Positions 24,501-31,583 of a stretch of 64,000 bases of DNA are shown piece after piece. Each line of letters starts with the position of its first letter. The stretch's first letter is position 1. This stretch comes from an uncultured Duncaniella sp. (GTDB lineage Bacteria; Bacteroidota; Bacteroidia; Bacteroidales; Muribaculaceae). The notes beneath the pieces are model-generated. The model saw nothing but the letters and a program-made list of their open reading frames with translations, was not told the DNA's origin and did not search any database. The translations under genes were made by a program, and so were the position numbers. The stretch spans positions 62,001 through 126,000 of the forward strand of contig CAJUCI010000001.1 in assembly GCA_910584825.1 (NCBI GenBank), written 5' to 3'.

Positions 24501-24963
24501 TAAACTCGCTGGAATAACGGCCTGTCGGGTCATACAGGGCCACCATGATAAGCATTGACGACTGACGCTTCTGGGTGAGCACGCCCACCTGGGTAACCTC
24601 GGCGGGGAGAAGGTTCTGAGCCTTGGCCACACGGTTCTGCACGTCGACGGCAGCCATATTGGGGTCGAAGCCCTGCTCGAAGTACACTGTGATGTCGGCC
24701 GAGCCGGTGTTGGTGGCTGTTGACTCCATGTAGGTCATACCCTCGGCGCCATTGATTGACTCCTCGAGGGGGGCAATCACCGAGTTGAGCACAGCCTGCG
24801 CGTTGGCACCGGTGTAGGTGGTGGACACGCGGATGGTAGGCGGCGCGATGTCGGGGAACTGGGTCACAGGCAACGAGAAAAGCCCGATAAGACCCAGCAG
24901 GACGATGAAGATTGAAATCACCGTCGACAGCACCGGCCTGTTGATAAAATTATCAAGTTTCAT
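21583..24963 (-). CDS. RND-family multidrug efflux pump, AcrB/HAE1 type
   Basis: Inner-membrane proton-driven pump of 1126 aa. It has the typical N-terminus (MKLDNFINRPVLSTVISIFIV), periplasmic porter domains in two halves, and the proton-relay pair in VVDDAIVVVEAV on the fourth transmembrane helix. A Leu/Ile-rich insertion and soluble loop at about 490-570 make it longer than E. coli AcrB. The C-terminal signature GLLAKNAILIVEFA is also present. It is the middle gene of the periplasmic adaptor, pump and duct operon. Substrates cannot be read from sequence. Confidence 0.96.
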   Translation of the reverse strand: MKLDNFINRPVLSTVISIFIVLLGLIGLFSLPVTQFPDIAPPTIRVSTTYTGANAQAVLNSVIAPLEESINGAEGMTYMESTATNTGSADITVYFEQGFDPNMAAVDVQNRVAKAQNLLPAEVTQVGVLTQKRQSSMLIMVALYDPTGRYSSEFIDNYAKINMIPQLQRVSGVGDVMSFGADYSMRIWLKPEVMAQYGLMPTDISYALAEQNIEAAPGAFGEQGDQSFQYTLKYRGRLTTPEQFEDIVVAAKPTGEVLRLGDVATVELGRVTYGFSNSLNGYPSTGCIVFQTAGSNATQIINDCLKVVDEMKKELPAGLEIAVPMNNNDFLEASIHEVIKTLIEAFILVFFVVYVFLQDIRSTIIPAIAIPVALVGTFFFMNLIGFSINLITLSALVLAIAIVVDDAIVVVEAVHAKLDVGYKSARKASIDAMSEIGGAIISITLVMMLVFIPVSFMSGTTGVFYRQFGLTMAIAIGISALNALTLSPALCAVFLKGHDDGSSLKERMGTAYKAAGEAVVGNAKRRFTLDLPPLVTFAFLVATITFMVLGWYNIHKPLQLAIASVCAIVTVLGIFGKRFHKGFEIGFGRILKVYDKCTKFFIGHKITSFGIVGVVIAILVWLMSITTSTLVPNEDTGVLFCMVDMPPGTSQERTEKVMDQVDQILATIPEIEYRNKIVGYSFMAGQGATYGTFIIKLKNWEDRKQADQTSNAILGKLYAMTGAAVKDGRVVIFAPPMISGYSLTNGFEMKMQDKTGGDVNDFFAVVQGFLAKLNQQPEVQVAMTTFNPTFPQYMIDIDAAKAKQAGISPKDILTTLQGYYGGMYVSNFNRFGKIYRVMMQANPEARINPETLSAIKIRNGHEMASISNYVTLTKVYGPDLLNRFNMFQSISVTGQPNPGYTSGDCLAAIERVAAETLPPGFGYEFSGMTREEASSGAGSTTAIIFGLCLLFVYLLLSAQYESYILPWAVILSIPFGLMGTFIFAQIFGISNNIYLQIALIMLIGLLAKNAILIVEFAVERRRTGMSVVNAAIQGASARLRPILMTSLAMIIGLLPMMFASGAGANGNRALGTGSIGGMLIGMILQVLIVPALFVIFQKIQEKITPLKWEDTDNEGIENEIEQYSAN

Positions 24964-25021
24964 TTGATGTTATTCTTATTGTTCTGACCGTAAGGTCAAT
25001 AAGGTCTTTTTAGAATTGTTC

Positions 25022-26203
25022 TTACTCAGCGGCCTGCCGGGGAGCCTGGGCCTGCTGGGCCTGTGCAGCCTGTGCGGCGTCGACGGGATTGATTACGACA
25101 CCGTCAGAGAGCTTGGTGCCCACACCCTCGACAGCGATGCGGTCGCCGGCCTTGAGGCCCGAGCTTACCACGAAGTTCTGACCGTCATTGACGCTCTCAA
25201 TCACGATGGGGGTGGCGACAACCTTGTTGGAGTCGTTCACGACATAGGCGAAACGCTTGTCCTGAAGCTCGAATGTGGCCTTCTGAGGTATCACAATCAC
25301 ATTCTCCTGAACGTTGGGGATGATAATCTGGCCTGTACCGCCGCTGCGGAGCACACCCTCAGGGTTGCTGAAGAGTGCGCGCACGCTCGATGCGCCGGTG
25401 GCGTTGTCGATGACGCCCGACACTGTGGCCACCTTGCCCTCGAGGGGATACATGGTGCCGTCAGAGAGGCGGAGCTTAACGGCGGGCATCTCCTTGATGG
25501 CGGCGTCGAGCTTCTTGCCCGAGCCGGTCATGTTGAGGATGTCCTTCTCTGTGAGCGAGAAGTAGGCATACACCTGCGAGTTGTCGCTCACGGTGGTGAG
25601 GGGTTGGGCCGACGAGGGGCTTGCGAGCGAGCCTTCGCGGTTGGGTATCTGGCCTACCACACCGTCGCTGGGCGAGGTCACTGTGGTGTAAGCGAGATTC
25701 TTCTGAGCGTTAACGAGCGCGGCCTTGGCTGTAGCGAGCTGGGCTGTGGCCTGCTGGAGCGAATTCTCGGCGAGCTGATACTCATACTGTGAGATGATGT
25801 TCTTGTCGAGAAGAGCCTTCTTGGAGTCGGCAGTCATCTTGGCGGTATTGACTGCTGTCTGAGCCGAGTTGACCGAAGCCTTGGCCTGGTCGACTGCAGC
25901 CTGGAACTGAACCTGGTCAAGAGTGAAGAGCACCTGGCCCTTGCGCACGTGCTGACCTTCGTCCACATGTACCTTGGTGATGAACCCTGTCACCTGCGGA
26001 CGGATGTCGATGTCGGTCTTACCCTTGATGGTGGCGGGGAAGGTCGACTGCAGGTCTGCGCTCTCGGGTGCGAGCGTCACGGTGGCGATTGTGGGGGCGG
26101 GCATCTGCATCTGCTGGCCCTGGTTGCCCGAGCAGGAAGCGAGCGTAGCCGTGGCTAACAGCGCGGCAAGGCTGCTCATTGTGAGTGACGAGATTGATTT
26201 CAT
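25022..26203 (-). CDS. RND efflux periplasmic adaptor lipoprotein (AcrA/MexA type)
   Basis: HlyD-family membrane fusion protein of 393 aa linking pump and outer-membrane duct. The start MKSISSLTM at 26203 is chosen; the longer frame adds 24 residues before a clear lipoprotein signal ending LASC (residues about 23-26). Next come the lipoyl half (KTDIDIRPQVTGFI), an alpha hairpin (about 95-170), the second lipoyl half (TVTSPSDGVVGQIPNREG) and beta-barrel and proximal domains. It is the first gene of the efflux operon. Confidence 0.95.
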   Translation of the reverse strand: MKSISSLTMSSLAALLATATLASCSGNQGQQMQMPAPTIATVTLAPESADLQSTFPATIKGKTDIDIRPQVTGFITKVHVDEGQHVRKGQVLFTLDQVQFQAAVDQAKASVNSAQTAVNTAKMTADSKKALLDKNIISQYEYQLAENSLQQATAQLATAKAALVNAQKNLAYTTVTSPSDGVVGQIPNREGSLASPSSAQPLTTVSDNSQVYAYFSLTEKDILNMTGSGKKLDAAIKEMPAVKLRLSDGTMYPLEGKVATVSGVIDNATGASSVRALFSNPEGVLRSGGTGQIIIPNVQENVIVIPQKATFELQDKRFAYVVNDSNKVVATPIVIESVNDGQNFVVSSGLKAGDRIAVEGVGTKLSDGVVINPVDAAQAAQAQQAQAPRQAAE

Positions 26204-26307
26204 TGTGTCGTTGTCGTCTTTGTTTATTATATCTGTTTTACCTATTAATTGCGATGGTTTCAGCAGCGTCAGCATAGTGATGAACCGCCTTTAGCTGAAA
26301 ATTCACG

Positions 26308-26315
26308 CAAAGTTA
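26308..26315 (-). promoter_or_regulatory. Promoter -7 element for the efflux operon
   Basis: TAACTTTG on the minus strand, 104 nt before the adaptor start. The -33 position has no clear TTG, which would fit a regulated promoter. No regulator gene is next to it. Confidence 0.55.
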
Positions 26316-26464
26316 CTACTAAATATTGATGTTTTTGGAAAAATGTATCAATATTTTTTGTTATTTTTTCCTTTGTACCCATATTTTTAGACAATTTGAC
26401 CAATCAAGATTTAAAGCGTCATTAATTTACCCGTACTTATATATGTAGGTAAGGAAAAATTGTG

Positions 26465-26472
26465 TAAATTTG
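26465..26472 (+). promoter_or_regulatory. Promoter -7 element for DUF4199 gene
   Basis: TAAATTTG lies only 11 bp before the chosen ATG, so the transcript would have almost no leader. It overlaps the start of a longer reading frame (TTG at 26460), which argues against that start. Confidence 0.45.
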
Positions 26473-26483
26473 CGTCTAATTTT

Positions 26484-27029
26484 ATGACAATGATTCAATC
26501 TCCTTACCGTCGGGGGGCCGATGACGGACTCATCTTCGGCTTGTATCTGACGGCAATGTTTTTCGCCTCGATATTCGCGGGGAGCTTCGCACCGCTGTCA
26601 TTGCTGGGTGCCGTCATGATGGCGGGCGTCCCGGTGGTGATATACTTCTTCATGCGCCGTTATGACCGCAGCCTCGGCCCGGCCGCCACATTCGCAATGT
26701 TGTGGATGCAGGGTGTGGTGATATTCTTCTGCGGCATGCTGATTGCCGGCACGGCCCTGGTGGTGTTCATGAAATGGATTCACCCCGGATTTGTGGCCGA
26801 ACAGCTCACAGCCGTAGCCGCACTCAAGGGTGCGGTGCCCGGCTCGCAGATTGACCTCGCCGCCGATGTGGCCGAAAAGATGATTGAGGCCAAATTCATA
26901 CCCGCCCCCATCGATATAGTCACCGAGATGCTCATGCTCGCCATCGTCACCGGCTCGATGCTGTCGATGACGCTCAGCGGCCTCTTTGCCCTGCGCCGCA
27001 ACCGACGGCTGTCAGGCCGCCGCTCCTGA
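26484..27029 (+). CDS. DUF4199 family membrane protein
   Basis: Membrane protein of 181 aa with four hydrophobic segments (about residues 15-35, 40-57, 70-98 and 145-170) and an Arg-rich C-terminus. This matches DUF4199, which in Bacteroidales commonly precedes a GtrB-type glycosyltransferase, as here. Function is unknown. The start is ATG 26484 or 26490; the TTG at 26460 is rejected because the promoter overlaps it. Confidence 0.75.
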   Translation: MTMIQSPYRRGADDGLIFGLYLTAMFFASIFAGSFAPLSLLGAVMMAGVPVVIYFFMRRYDRSLGPAATFAMLWMQGVVIFFCGMLIAGTALVVFMKWIHPGFVAEQLTAVAALKGAVPGSQIDLAADVAEKMIEAKFIPAPIDIVTEMLMLAIVTGSMLSMTLSGLFALRRNRRLSGRRS

Positions 27030-27092
27030 CCGAGCATCCCCCCACGCCATTACATCACTCCACCGACCCCTCTTAACCACCAATACAAGACA

Positions 27093-28043
27093 ATGGACAT
27101 ATCAGTCATAGTGCCGCTCTACAACGAGGCCGAGTCTCTGCCCGAGCTTACGGCCTGGATAGAGCGTGTGATGAAGGAACATGACTTCACCTACGAGGTG
27201 ATACTCGTCGACGACGGCTCGACCGACGACTCGTGGCGCGTAATCCGCGAACTCGCAGCCAACAATCCCGCCCTGCGCGGGGTGTCGTTCCGCCGCAACT
27301 ACGGCAAGTCGCCCGCCCTCAACACGGGTTTCTCGCTCGCCACGGGCGACGTGGTCATCACTATGGACGCCGACCTTCAGGACTCGCCCGACGAGATTCC
27401 CGAGCTTTACCGCATGATTATGCGCGACGGATATGACCTCGTGTCGGGCTGGAAGAAGAAGCGTTACGACCCGCTGTCCAAGACTATCCCCACCAAGCTC
27501 TTCAACGCCACCGCCCGCAAGGTGAGCGGCATTCACAACCTCCACGACTTCAACTGCGGCCTCAAGGCCTATCGCCTCGACGTGGTGAAGCATATCGAGG
27601 TCTACGGCGACATGCACCGCTACATCCCCTACCTGGCCAAGAATGCCGGCTTTGACCGCATCGGCGAGAAGGTGGTGCAGCACAGGGCCAGGAAATACGG
27701 GTCGACCAAATTCGGCCTCGACCGTTTCGTCAACGGCTATCTTGACCTGGCCACGCTGTGGTTCACAGGCAAGTTCGGAGCCAAGCCCATGCACTTCTTC
27801 GGCCTGTTGGGGTCGCTGATGTTCATTATCGGCTTCATCGCCGTGATGGTGGTAGGCTTCGGCAAGCTCTGGAACATGTATCACGGCCACGAGTACACGC
27901 TGGTGACCAACTCGCCCTATTTCTTCCTCGCGCTCACCATGATGCTGCTCGGCACCATGCTGTTTCTCACAGGATTTATCGGCGAGCTCATCGTGCGCAA
28001 CTCCCCCACCCGTAACCACTACGAAATCAAAGAACAAATATAA
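27093..28043 (+). CDS. Family 2 glycosyltransferase, GtrB/DPM1-like, polyprenyl-phosphate sugar transferase
   Basis: Protein of 316 aa with a GT-A domain (1-225) and two C-terminal membrane helices (about 233-262 and 275-305). Motifs: VIVPLYNEAESL, VDDGSTDDS, the metal-binding DADLQD (about 91-96) and RKYGSTKFG. The family transfers a sugar from a nucleotide donor to a polyprenyl phosphate on the inner membrane, feeding O-antigen or lipid A modification or protein glycosylation. The DUF4199 partner just upstream supports a membrane role. The donor sugar cannot be assigned. Confidence 0.9.
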   Translation: MDISVIVPLYNEAESLPELTAWIERVMKEHDFTYEVILVDDGSTDDSWRVIRELAANNPALRGVSFRRNYGKSPALNTGFSLATGDVVITMDADLQDSPDEIPELYRMIMRDGYDLVSGWKKKRYDPLSKTIPTKLFNATARKVSGIHNLHDFNCGLKAYRLDVVKHIEVYGDMHRYIPYLAKNAGFDRIGEKVVQHRARKYGSTKFGLDRFVNGYLDLATLWFTGKFGAKPMHFFGLLGSLMFIIGFIAVMVVGFGKLWNMYHGHEYTLVTNSPYFFLALTMMLLGTMLFLTGFIGELIVRNSPTRNHYEIKEQI

Positions 28044-28205
28044 ATTCAATTAGTAATTAGTAATTAGCAATTAGTAATTTATTATTACTTCTGATTGCCT
28101 AATCGTCTTGCCGCTTGGCTTGCCAAGTTATCGGCCTTGGCCGCTCAGTTTACTGAGAATTACTAATTGCTAATTGCTAATTACTAATTGCTAATTAATA
28201 CTCAA
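28044..28205. repeat. AATTACT-unit inverted repeat with hairpin core (family D), copy 2
   Basis: The left arm, TAGTAATTAGTAATTAGCAATTAG (28052-28075), and the right arm (28159-28198) are inverted 7-mer runs. The core contains CTTGGCTTGCCAAG-like pairs and the small hairpin CTCAG-TTTA-CTGAG (28145-28158). Compared with copy 1 (CTTAG/CTAAG), one pair has changed T:A to C:G on both sides. The element starts 5 bp after the glycosyltransferase stop and ends right at the nitroreductase start. Confidence 0.75.
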
Positions 28206-28736
28206 GTGCACTCTTATCCCGAACTTTACGCTCTTGCGGCCAATCGATTCTCATGCCGCTCATATTCACCCGCTCCCGTGCCCGACGACGACCTCATGGC
28301 CGTGCTCGACGTGGTGCGTCTCGCCCCCTCGGCCTGCAACCGCCAGCCCTGGCTCTTCATCATCGCACAGGGCGATGACGAGCGCGAGGCCGTAATCAAG
28401 AGCTATCCCCGCGAATGGATTAAGACCGCCCCGGTCTACATAATCGCCTGCGGCATCCATGACCAGGCCTGGCACCGTCCCGCCGACGGCAAGGACCACA
28501 CCGATGTGGACGTGTCCATAGCCGTCGAGCACCTCTGCCTCGCCGCCACCTCGATGCACCTCGCCACATGCTGGGTGTGCAACTTCGAGCCTGAAATCAT
28601 CAGGCAGGCATTCCGTCTGCCCGAGGGGGTGGAGCCTATAGCCATCATCCCGCTCGGCTATCCCGCCGAAGGCACCGAAGCCCCGGCAAAAACCCGCAAA
28701 GCACTCTCCGACATCATCCGCCACGGTAAGTTTTGA
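28206..28736 (+). CDS. Nitroreductase family protein (FMN-dependent)
   Basis: Flavin oxidoreductase of 176 aa. The N-terminal RFSCRSYSPAPVPDDDL and SACNRQPWLFI are the usual FMN-binding segments; HLCLAATSMHLATCWV and IIPLGYP complete the fold. The GTG at 28206 is chosen because an upstream in-frame TTG (28188) lies inside the AATTACT repeat. The substrate is unknown. The stop overlaps the TTG start of the next gene. Confidence 0.88.
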   Translation: MHSYPELYALAANRFSCRSYSPAPVPDDDLMAVLDVVRLAPSACNRQPWLFIIAQGDDEREAVIKSYPREWIKTAPVYIIACGIHDQAWHRPADGKDHTDVDVSIAVEHLCLAATSMHLATCWVCNFEPEIIRQAFRLPEGVEPIAIIPLGYPAEGTEAPAKTRKALSDIIRHGKF

Positions 28737-29440
28737 AAAGATTATTCTACATAGCCGCTCTCGCCACCCTCTCGGGCGCAATACTCGAGGGGTGTAACAC
28801 CACGGGATGCACCGAAAACCAGAATTCAGTGCCGCTCGCCGGGTTCTACTCGATGTCGACAGGCGACGCCGTCGCCATCGACTCGCTGGCCATAGCCGGT
28901 GAAGGCGCGCCCAACGACTCGCTGCTGCTCGGCCCGTCGGAACGCGGCTCGCAGGTCTATCTTCCACTGCGCTCTGACCGCAACGTCACGACATTCGTAA
29001 TCAAGTATATGCAGAAGGCCCTTGCCGAGTATGACGTGGAGGACCGCATAACGTTCTATTACGAGTCCACGCCGTGGTTTGCCTCCGAGGAGTGCGGCGC
29101 GATGTATCACTACCGCATCACGCGTGTGTCACACACCTCGCAGATACTCGACTCGGTGGGAATAAGCGACTCGCTCGTCACCAACATCGAGAGTCAGACC
29201 ATCGGGCTGTATTTCCGCACATCCGACCCCGACGAGCCGGAAAACCCCGAAACCCCGGACAACCCCGAGAATCCCGACACACCCGAGAATCCTGACACGC
29301 CGGATACACCCGAGAATCCCGACGAGCCTGTAACTCCTGAGAATCCTGACACTCCCGACGAGCCGGATACTCCGAATACTCCCGACGATAACCCCGAAGG
29401 CCCCGCGCCCTCCGATAACACGACCGTAAGCCATGATTAG
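28733..29440 (+). CDS. DUF6452-like lipoprotein with Pro/Asp/Glu/Asn repeat tail
   Basis: Exported protein of 235 aa. The lipobox-like LEGC lies at about residues 18-21. A compact domain (about 30-160) resembles DUF6452 proteins that precede DUF6048 outer-membrane proteins in Bacteroidales. Residues about 165-228 are a low-complexity tail of PENPDTP/PDEPDTP units with a matching DNA repeat (29226-29400). The TTG start overlaps the nitroreductase stop by 4 bp, and the end overlaps the next gene by 8 bp, so the three are translationally linked. Function unknown. Confidence 0.65.
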   Translation: MKRLFYIAALATLSGAILEGCNTTGCTENQNSVPLAGFYSMSTGDAVAIDSLAIAGEGAPNDSLLLGPSERGSQVYLPLRSDRNVTTFVIKYMQKALAEYDVEDRITFYYESTPWFASEECGAMYHYRITRVSHTSQILDSVGISDSLVTNIESQTIGLYFRTSDPDEPENPETPDNPENPDTPENPDTPDTPENPDEPVTPENPDTPDEPDTPNTPDDNPEGPAPSDNTTVSHD

Positions 29441-30299
29441 ACGCCTCACCCTACTGCTGTGCGCTCTCATTCTCGGCGCAGTCATCCCCCTCTCGGCCCA
29501 GAGGCGCGTGACCCCCGTCAAGCCCCGCGACCCGGGCAGCACCCCGGCGGTCACCGATGTCACGAAGACCATCGACCCCTCGCGCCTGGTCACCACGGTC
29601 GACGCCGAGGGCAACAGCGTGACCGTCGACACCGTGACAGGTCTCGAATATGTCGACTCCACCCTGCTCAAGGCTCCCCCAAAGATGGAATATCCCCTGC
29701 TCCACCAGGTGATAGTCGGAGTCAACCTGTGGGACCCCATCATGCGCGCCCTCGGTCAGAAATACGGCCTCGGCGACGTGTGGGGCGAGGTGAGTCTGCA
29801 CAACCGCTATTTCCCCTACTTTGCCCTGGGCGTAGGGTCAATCAACGACACCCCCATCAACCAAAACTACACCTTCAAGACCCCCATATCCCCCTACTTC
29901 AAGCTGGGCGCGAGCTATAACTTCTTCTATAACTCCAACCCCGACTACCGCCTGCAGATGGGTCTGCGCTACGGCTTCTCGACCTACAAATGGAGCGTGC
30001 TCGACGTCACCGTCGACGAGGGCTACTGGGACAAACCGTCACACTACTCGCTCGACGACCTGAGCCACACGGCGGGATACCTCGAAGTCACCTTCGGCAT
30101 CAAGGTCAAGATTGCCGGCAACTTCTCGGCCGGATGGACGCTCGTCTACCATTCCGTCCTCCACGAGTCGAAGTCGCCCTACGGCAAACCGATGTACATA
30201 CCAGGCTACGGCAAGCGCAACGGCGCATTCACCGGCAATTTCTCGGTCATGTACACGATACCGATAAACAAAAAGCAGGTCGAAGAGGTTAAACTATAA
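29433..30299 (+). CDS. DUF6048-like outer-membrane beta-barrel protein
   Basis: Exported protein of 288 aa. The signal peptide ends PLSA before Gln at about residue 23. Alternating aromatic and polar strands from about residue 90 to the end (YFPYFALGVG, FKLGASYNFFY, LQMGLRYGF, LEVTFGIKVKI, FSVMYTI) indicate an outer-membrane barrel of about eight strands. The pairing with the upstream lipoprotein matches the DUF6452-DUF6048 pair of Bacteroidales; they may form one envelope complex, but this is inferred. Confidence 0.7.
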   Translation: MIRRLTLLLCALILGAVIPLSAQRRVTPVKPRDPGSTPAVTDVTKTIDPSRLVTTVDAEGNSVTVDTVTGLEYVDSTLLKAPPKMEYPLLHQVIVGVNLWDPIMRALGQKYGLGDVWGEVSLHNRYFPYFALGVGSINDTPINQNYTFKTPISPYFKLGASYNFFYNSNPDYRLQMGLRYGFSTYKWSVLDVTVDEGYWDKPSHYSLDDLSHTAGYLEVTFGIKVKIAGNFSAGWTLVYHSVLHESKSPYGKPMYIPGYGKRNGAFTGNFSVMYTIPINKKQVEEVKL

Positions 30300-30357
30300 A
30301 CGGGATTTTTAACAATAAACGTTAAATGTCCTATTAAATGCAAAAACGTTTCAACGC

Positions 30358-31347
30358 ATGATAGAACGAATCGTAATCATCGACAATGTTGACCCCGTCA
30401 GCTTCTACGGCGTGAACAACAGCAACATGCACCTCATCCGCAATCTCTTCCCCAAGTTGCGCATGGCTGCACGAGGCTCGGTGATAAAGGTGATAGGCGA
30501 CGACGCCGAGACCGCCGAGTTCGAAAAGAAAATCAAGGAGCTTGAGGACTACTGCTCGCGCTTCAACAAGCTCACCGAGGAGGTAATCCTTGACATCGTT
30601 AAGGGCAACGCCCCCACCGAGCCGAAGCATGACGACGTAATCATCTATGGCATCAACGGCAAACCCATCTCGCCCCGCAACACCAATCAGGCTCTGATGG
30701 TCAAGGCTTTCCGCGAGAACGACCTGACGTTTGCCCTCGGCCCCGCGGGCACCGGCAAGACCTACATAGCCATCGCCCTCGCCGTCAAGGCGTTGAAAAA
30801 CCGCGAGGTGCGCAAAATCATACTCTCGCGCCCCGCTGTCGAGGCGGGCGAGAAGCTCGGATTCCTGCCGGGCGACATGAAGGACAAAATCGACCCCTAC
30901 CTCCAGCCGCTCTATGACGCGCTCGAGGATATGATTCCCGCCGTCAAGCTCAAGGAGTATATGGAGACCAACGTAATCCAGATAGCACCCCTCGCTTTCA
31001 TGCGCGGCCGCACGCTCAACGATGCCGTAATCGTGCTCGACGAGGCGCAGAACACCACGGTGCATCAAATCAAGATGTTCCTCACCCGCCTGGGCATGAA
31101 CGCCAAGATGATAATCACGGGCGACGCCACGCAGATTGACCTCCCGCGCTCGGTGCAGTCGGGACTGATACAAGCACTGCACATACTCAAGGATGTGCCC
31201 GGCATAGGGCGCATAGAGTTTGGCAAGAAGGACATCGTGCGCCACTCGCTGGTGCAGCGCATAGTCGAAGCCTACCAACGCTACGACGACGCCCAGGCCC
31301 AATCAAAACCCTCCGAACCCCAACAGGAGGAGGCATTTAATACCTAA
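30358..31347 (+). CDS. phoH: PhoH-like ATPase
   Basis: Cytoplasmic P-loop protein of 329 aa of the PhoH type. An N-terminal KH-like part (about 1-100) precedes the PhoH domain with Walker A LGPAGTGKTYIA (about 125-136), LSRPAVEAGEKLGFLPGD, Walker B VIVLDEAQN (about 223-231) and TGDATQIDLP. The family is linked to RNA metabolism and rRNA processing, but its exact role is unsettled. It is probably transcribed with the upstream genes. Confidence 0.93.
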   Translation: MIERIVIIDNVDPVSFYGVNNSNMHLIRNLFPKLRMAARGSVIKVIGDDAETAEFEKKIKELEDYCSRFNKLTEEVILDIVKGNAPTEPKHDDVIIYGINGKPISPRNTNQALMVKAFRENDLTFALGPAGTGKTYIAIALAVKALKNREVRKIILSRPAVEAGEKLGFLPGDMKDKIDPYLQPLYDALEDMIPAVKLKEYMETNVIQIAPLAFMRGRTLNDAVIVLDEAQNTTVHQIKMFLTRLGMNAKMIITGDATQIDLPRSVQSGLIQALHILKDVPGIGRIEFGKKDIVRHSLVQRIVEAYQRYDDAQAQSKPSEPQQEEAFNT

Positions 31348-31351
31348 TTTA

Positions 31352-31479
31352 AGAAGGGCACATAAGGACATAAGAGACAAAAGTGACATAAGAGATTATA
31401 TTTCTGATAATTAGATTTATTATCGAATAATTAAATTCCTTATGTCACTTTTGTCTCTTATGTCCTTATGTACCCTTCT
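31352..31479. repeat. 9-nt-unit inverted repeat (family B), copy 1
   Basis: Arms of 41 nt (31352-31392 and 31439-31479) pair with one mismatch around a 46-nt AT-rich spacer. Each arm is a run of GACAWAAGN-type units. The element fills the gap between the converging phoH and pckA genes. Other copies are at 34848 and 62389. Confidence 0.85.
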
Positions 31480-31526
31480 GAACGTCGAGACCCGTTTTTC
31501 GCCACTATTTCCCGGCAAAAAATAAT

Positions 31527-31558
31527 GCGCCGCACGGATATCTTCATCCATGCGGCGC
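31527..31558 (-). terminator. Intrinsic terminator after pckA
   Basis: A 13-bp stem (31527-31539 with 31546-31558), all Watson-Crick apart from one G-U or A-C position, with a short loop. On the minus strand it is followed by a T-rich run (31516-31525). It lies 26 bp beyond the pckA stop. Confidence 0.85.
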
Positions 31559-31583
31559 AATGTTATATTAGGCCTATTGGAAA

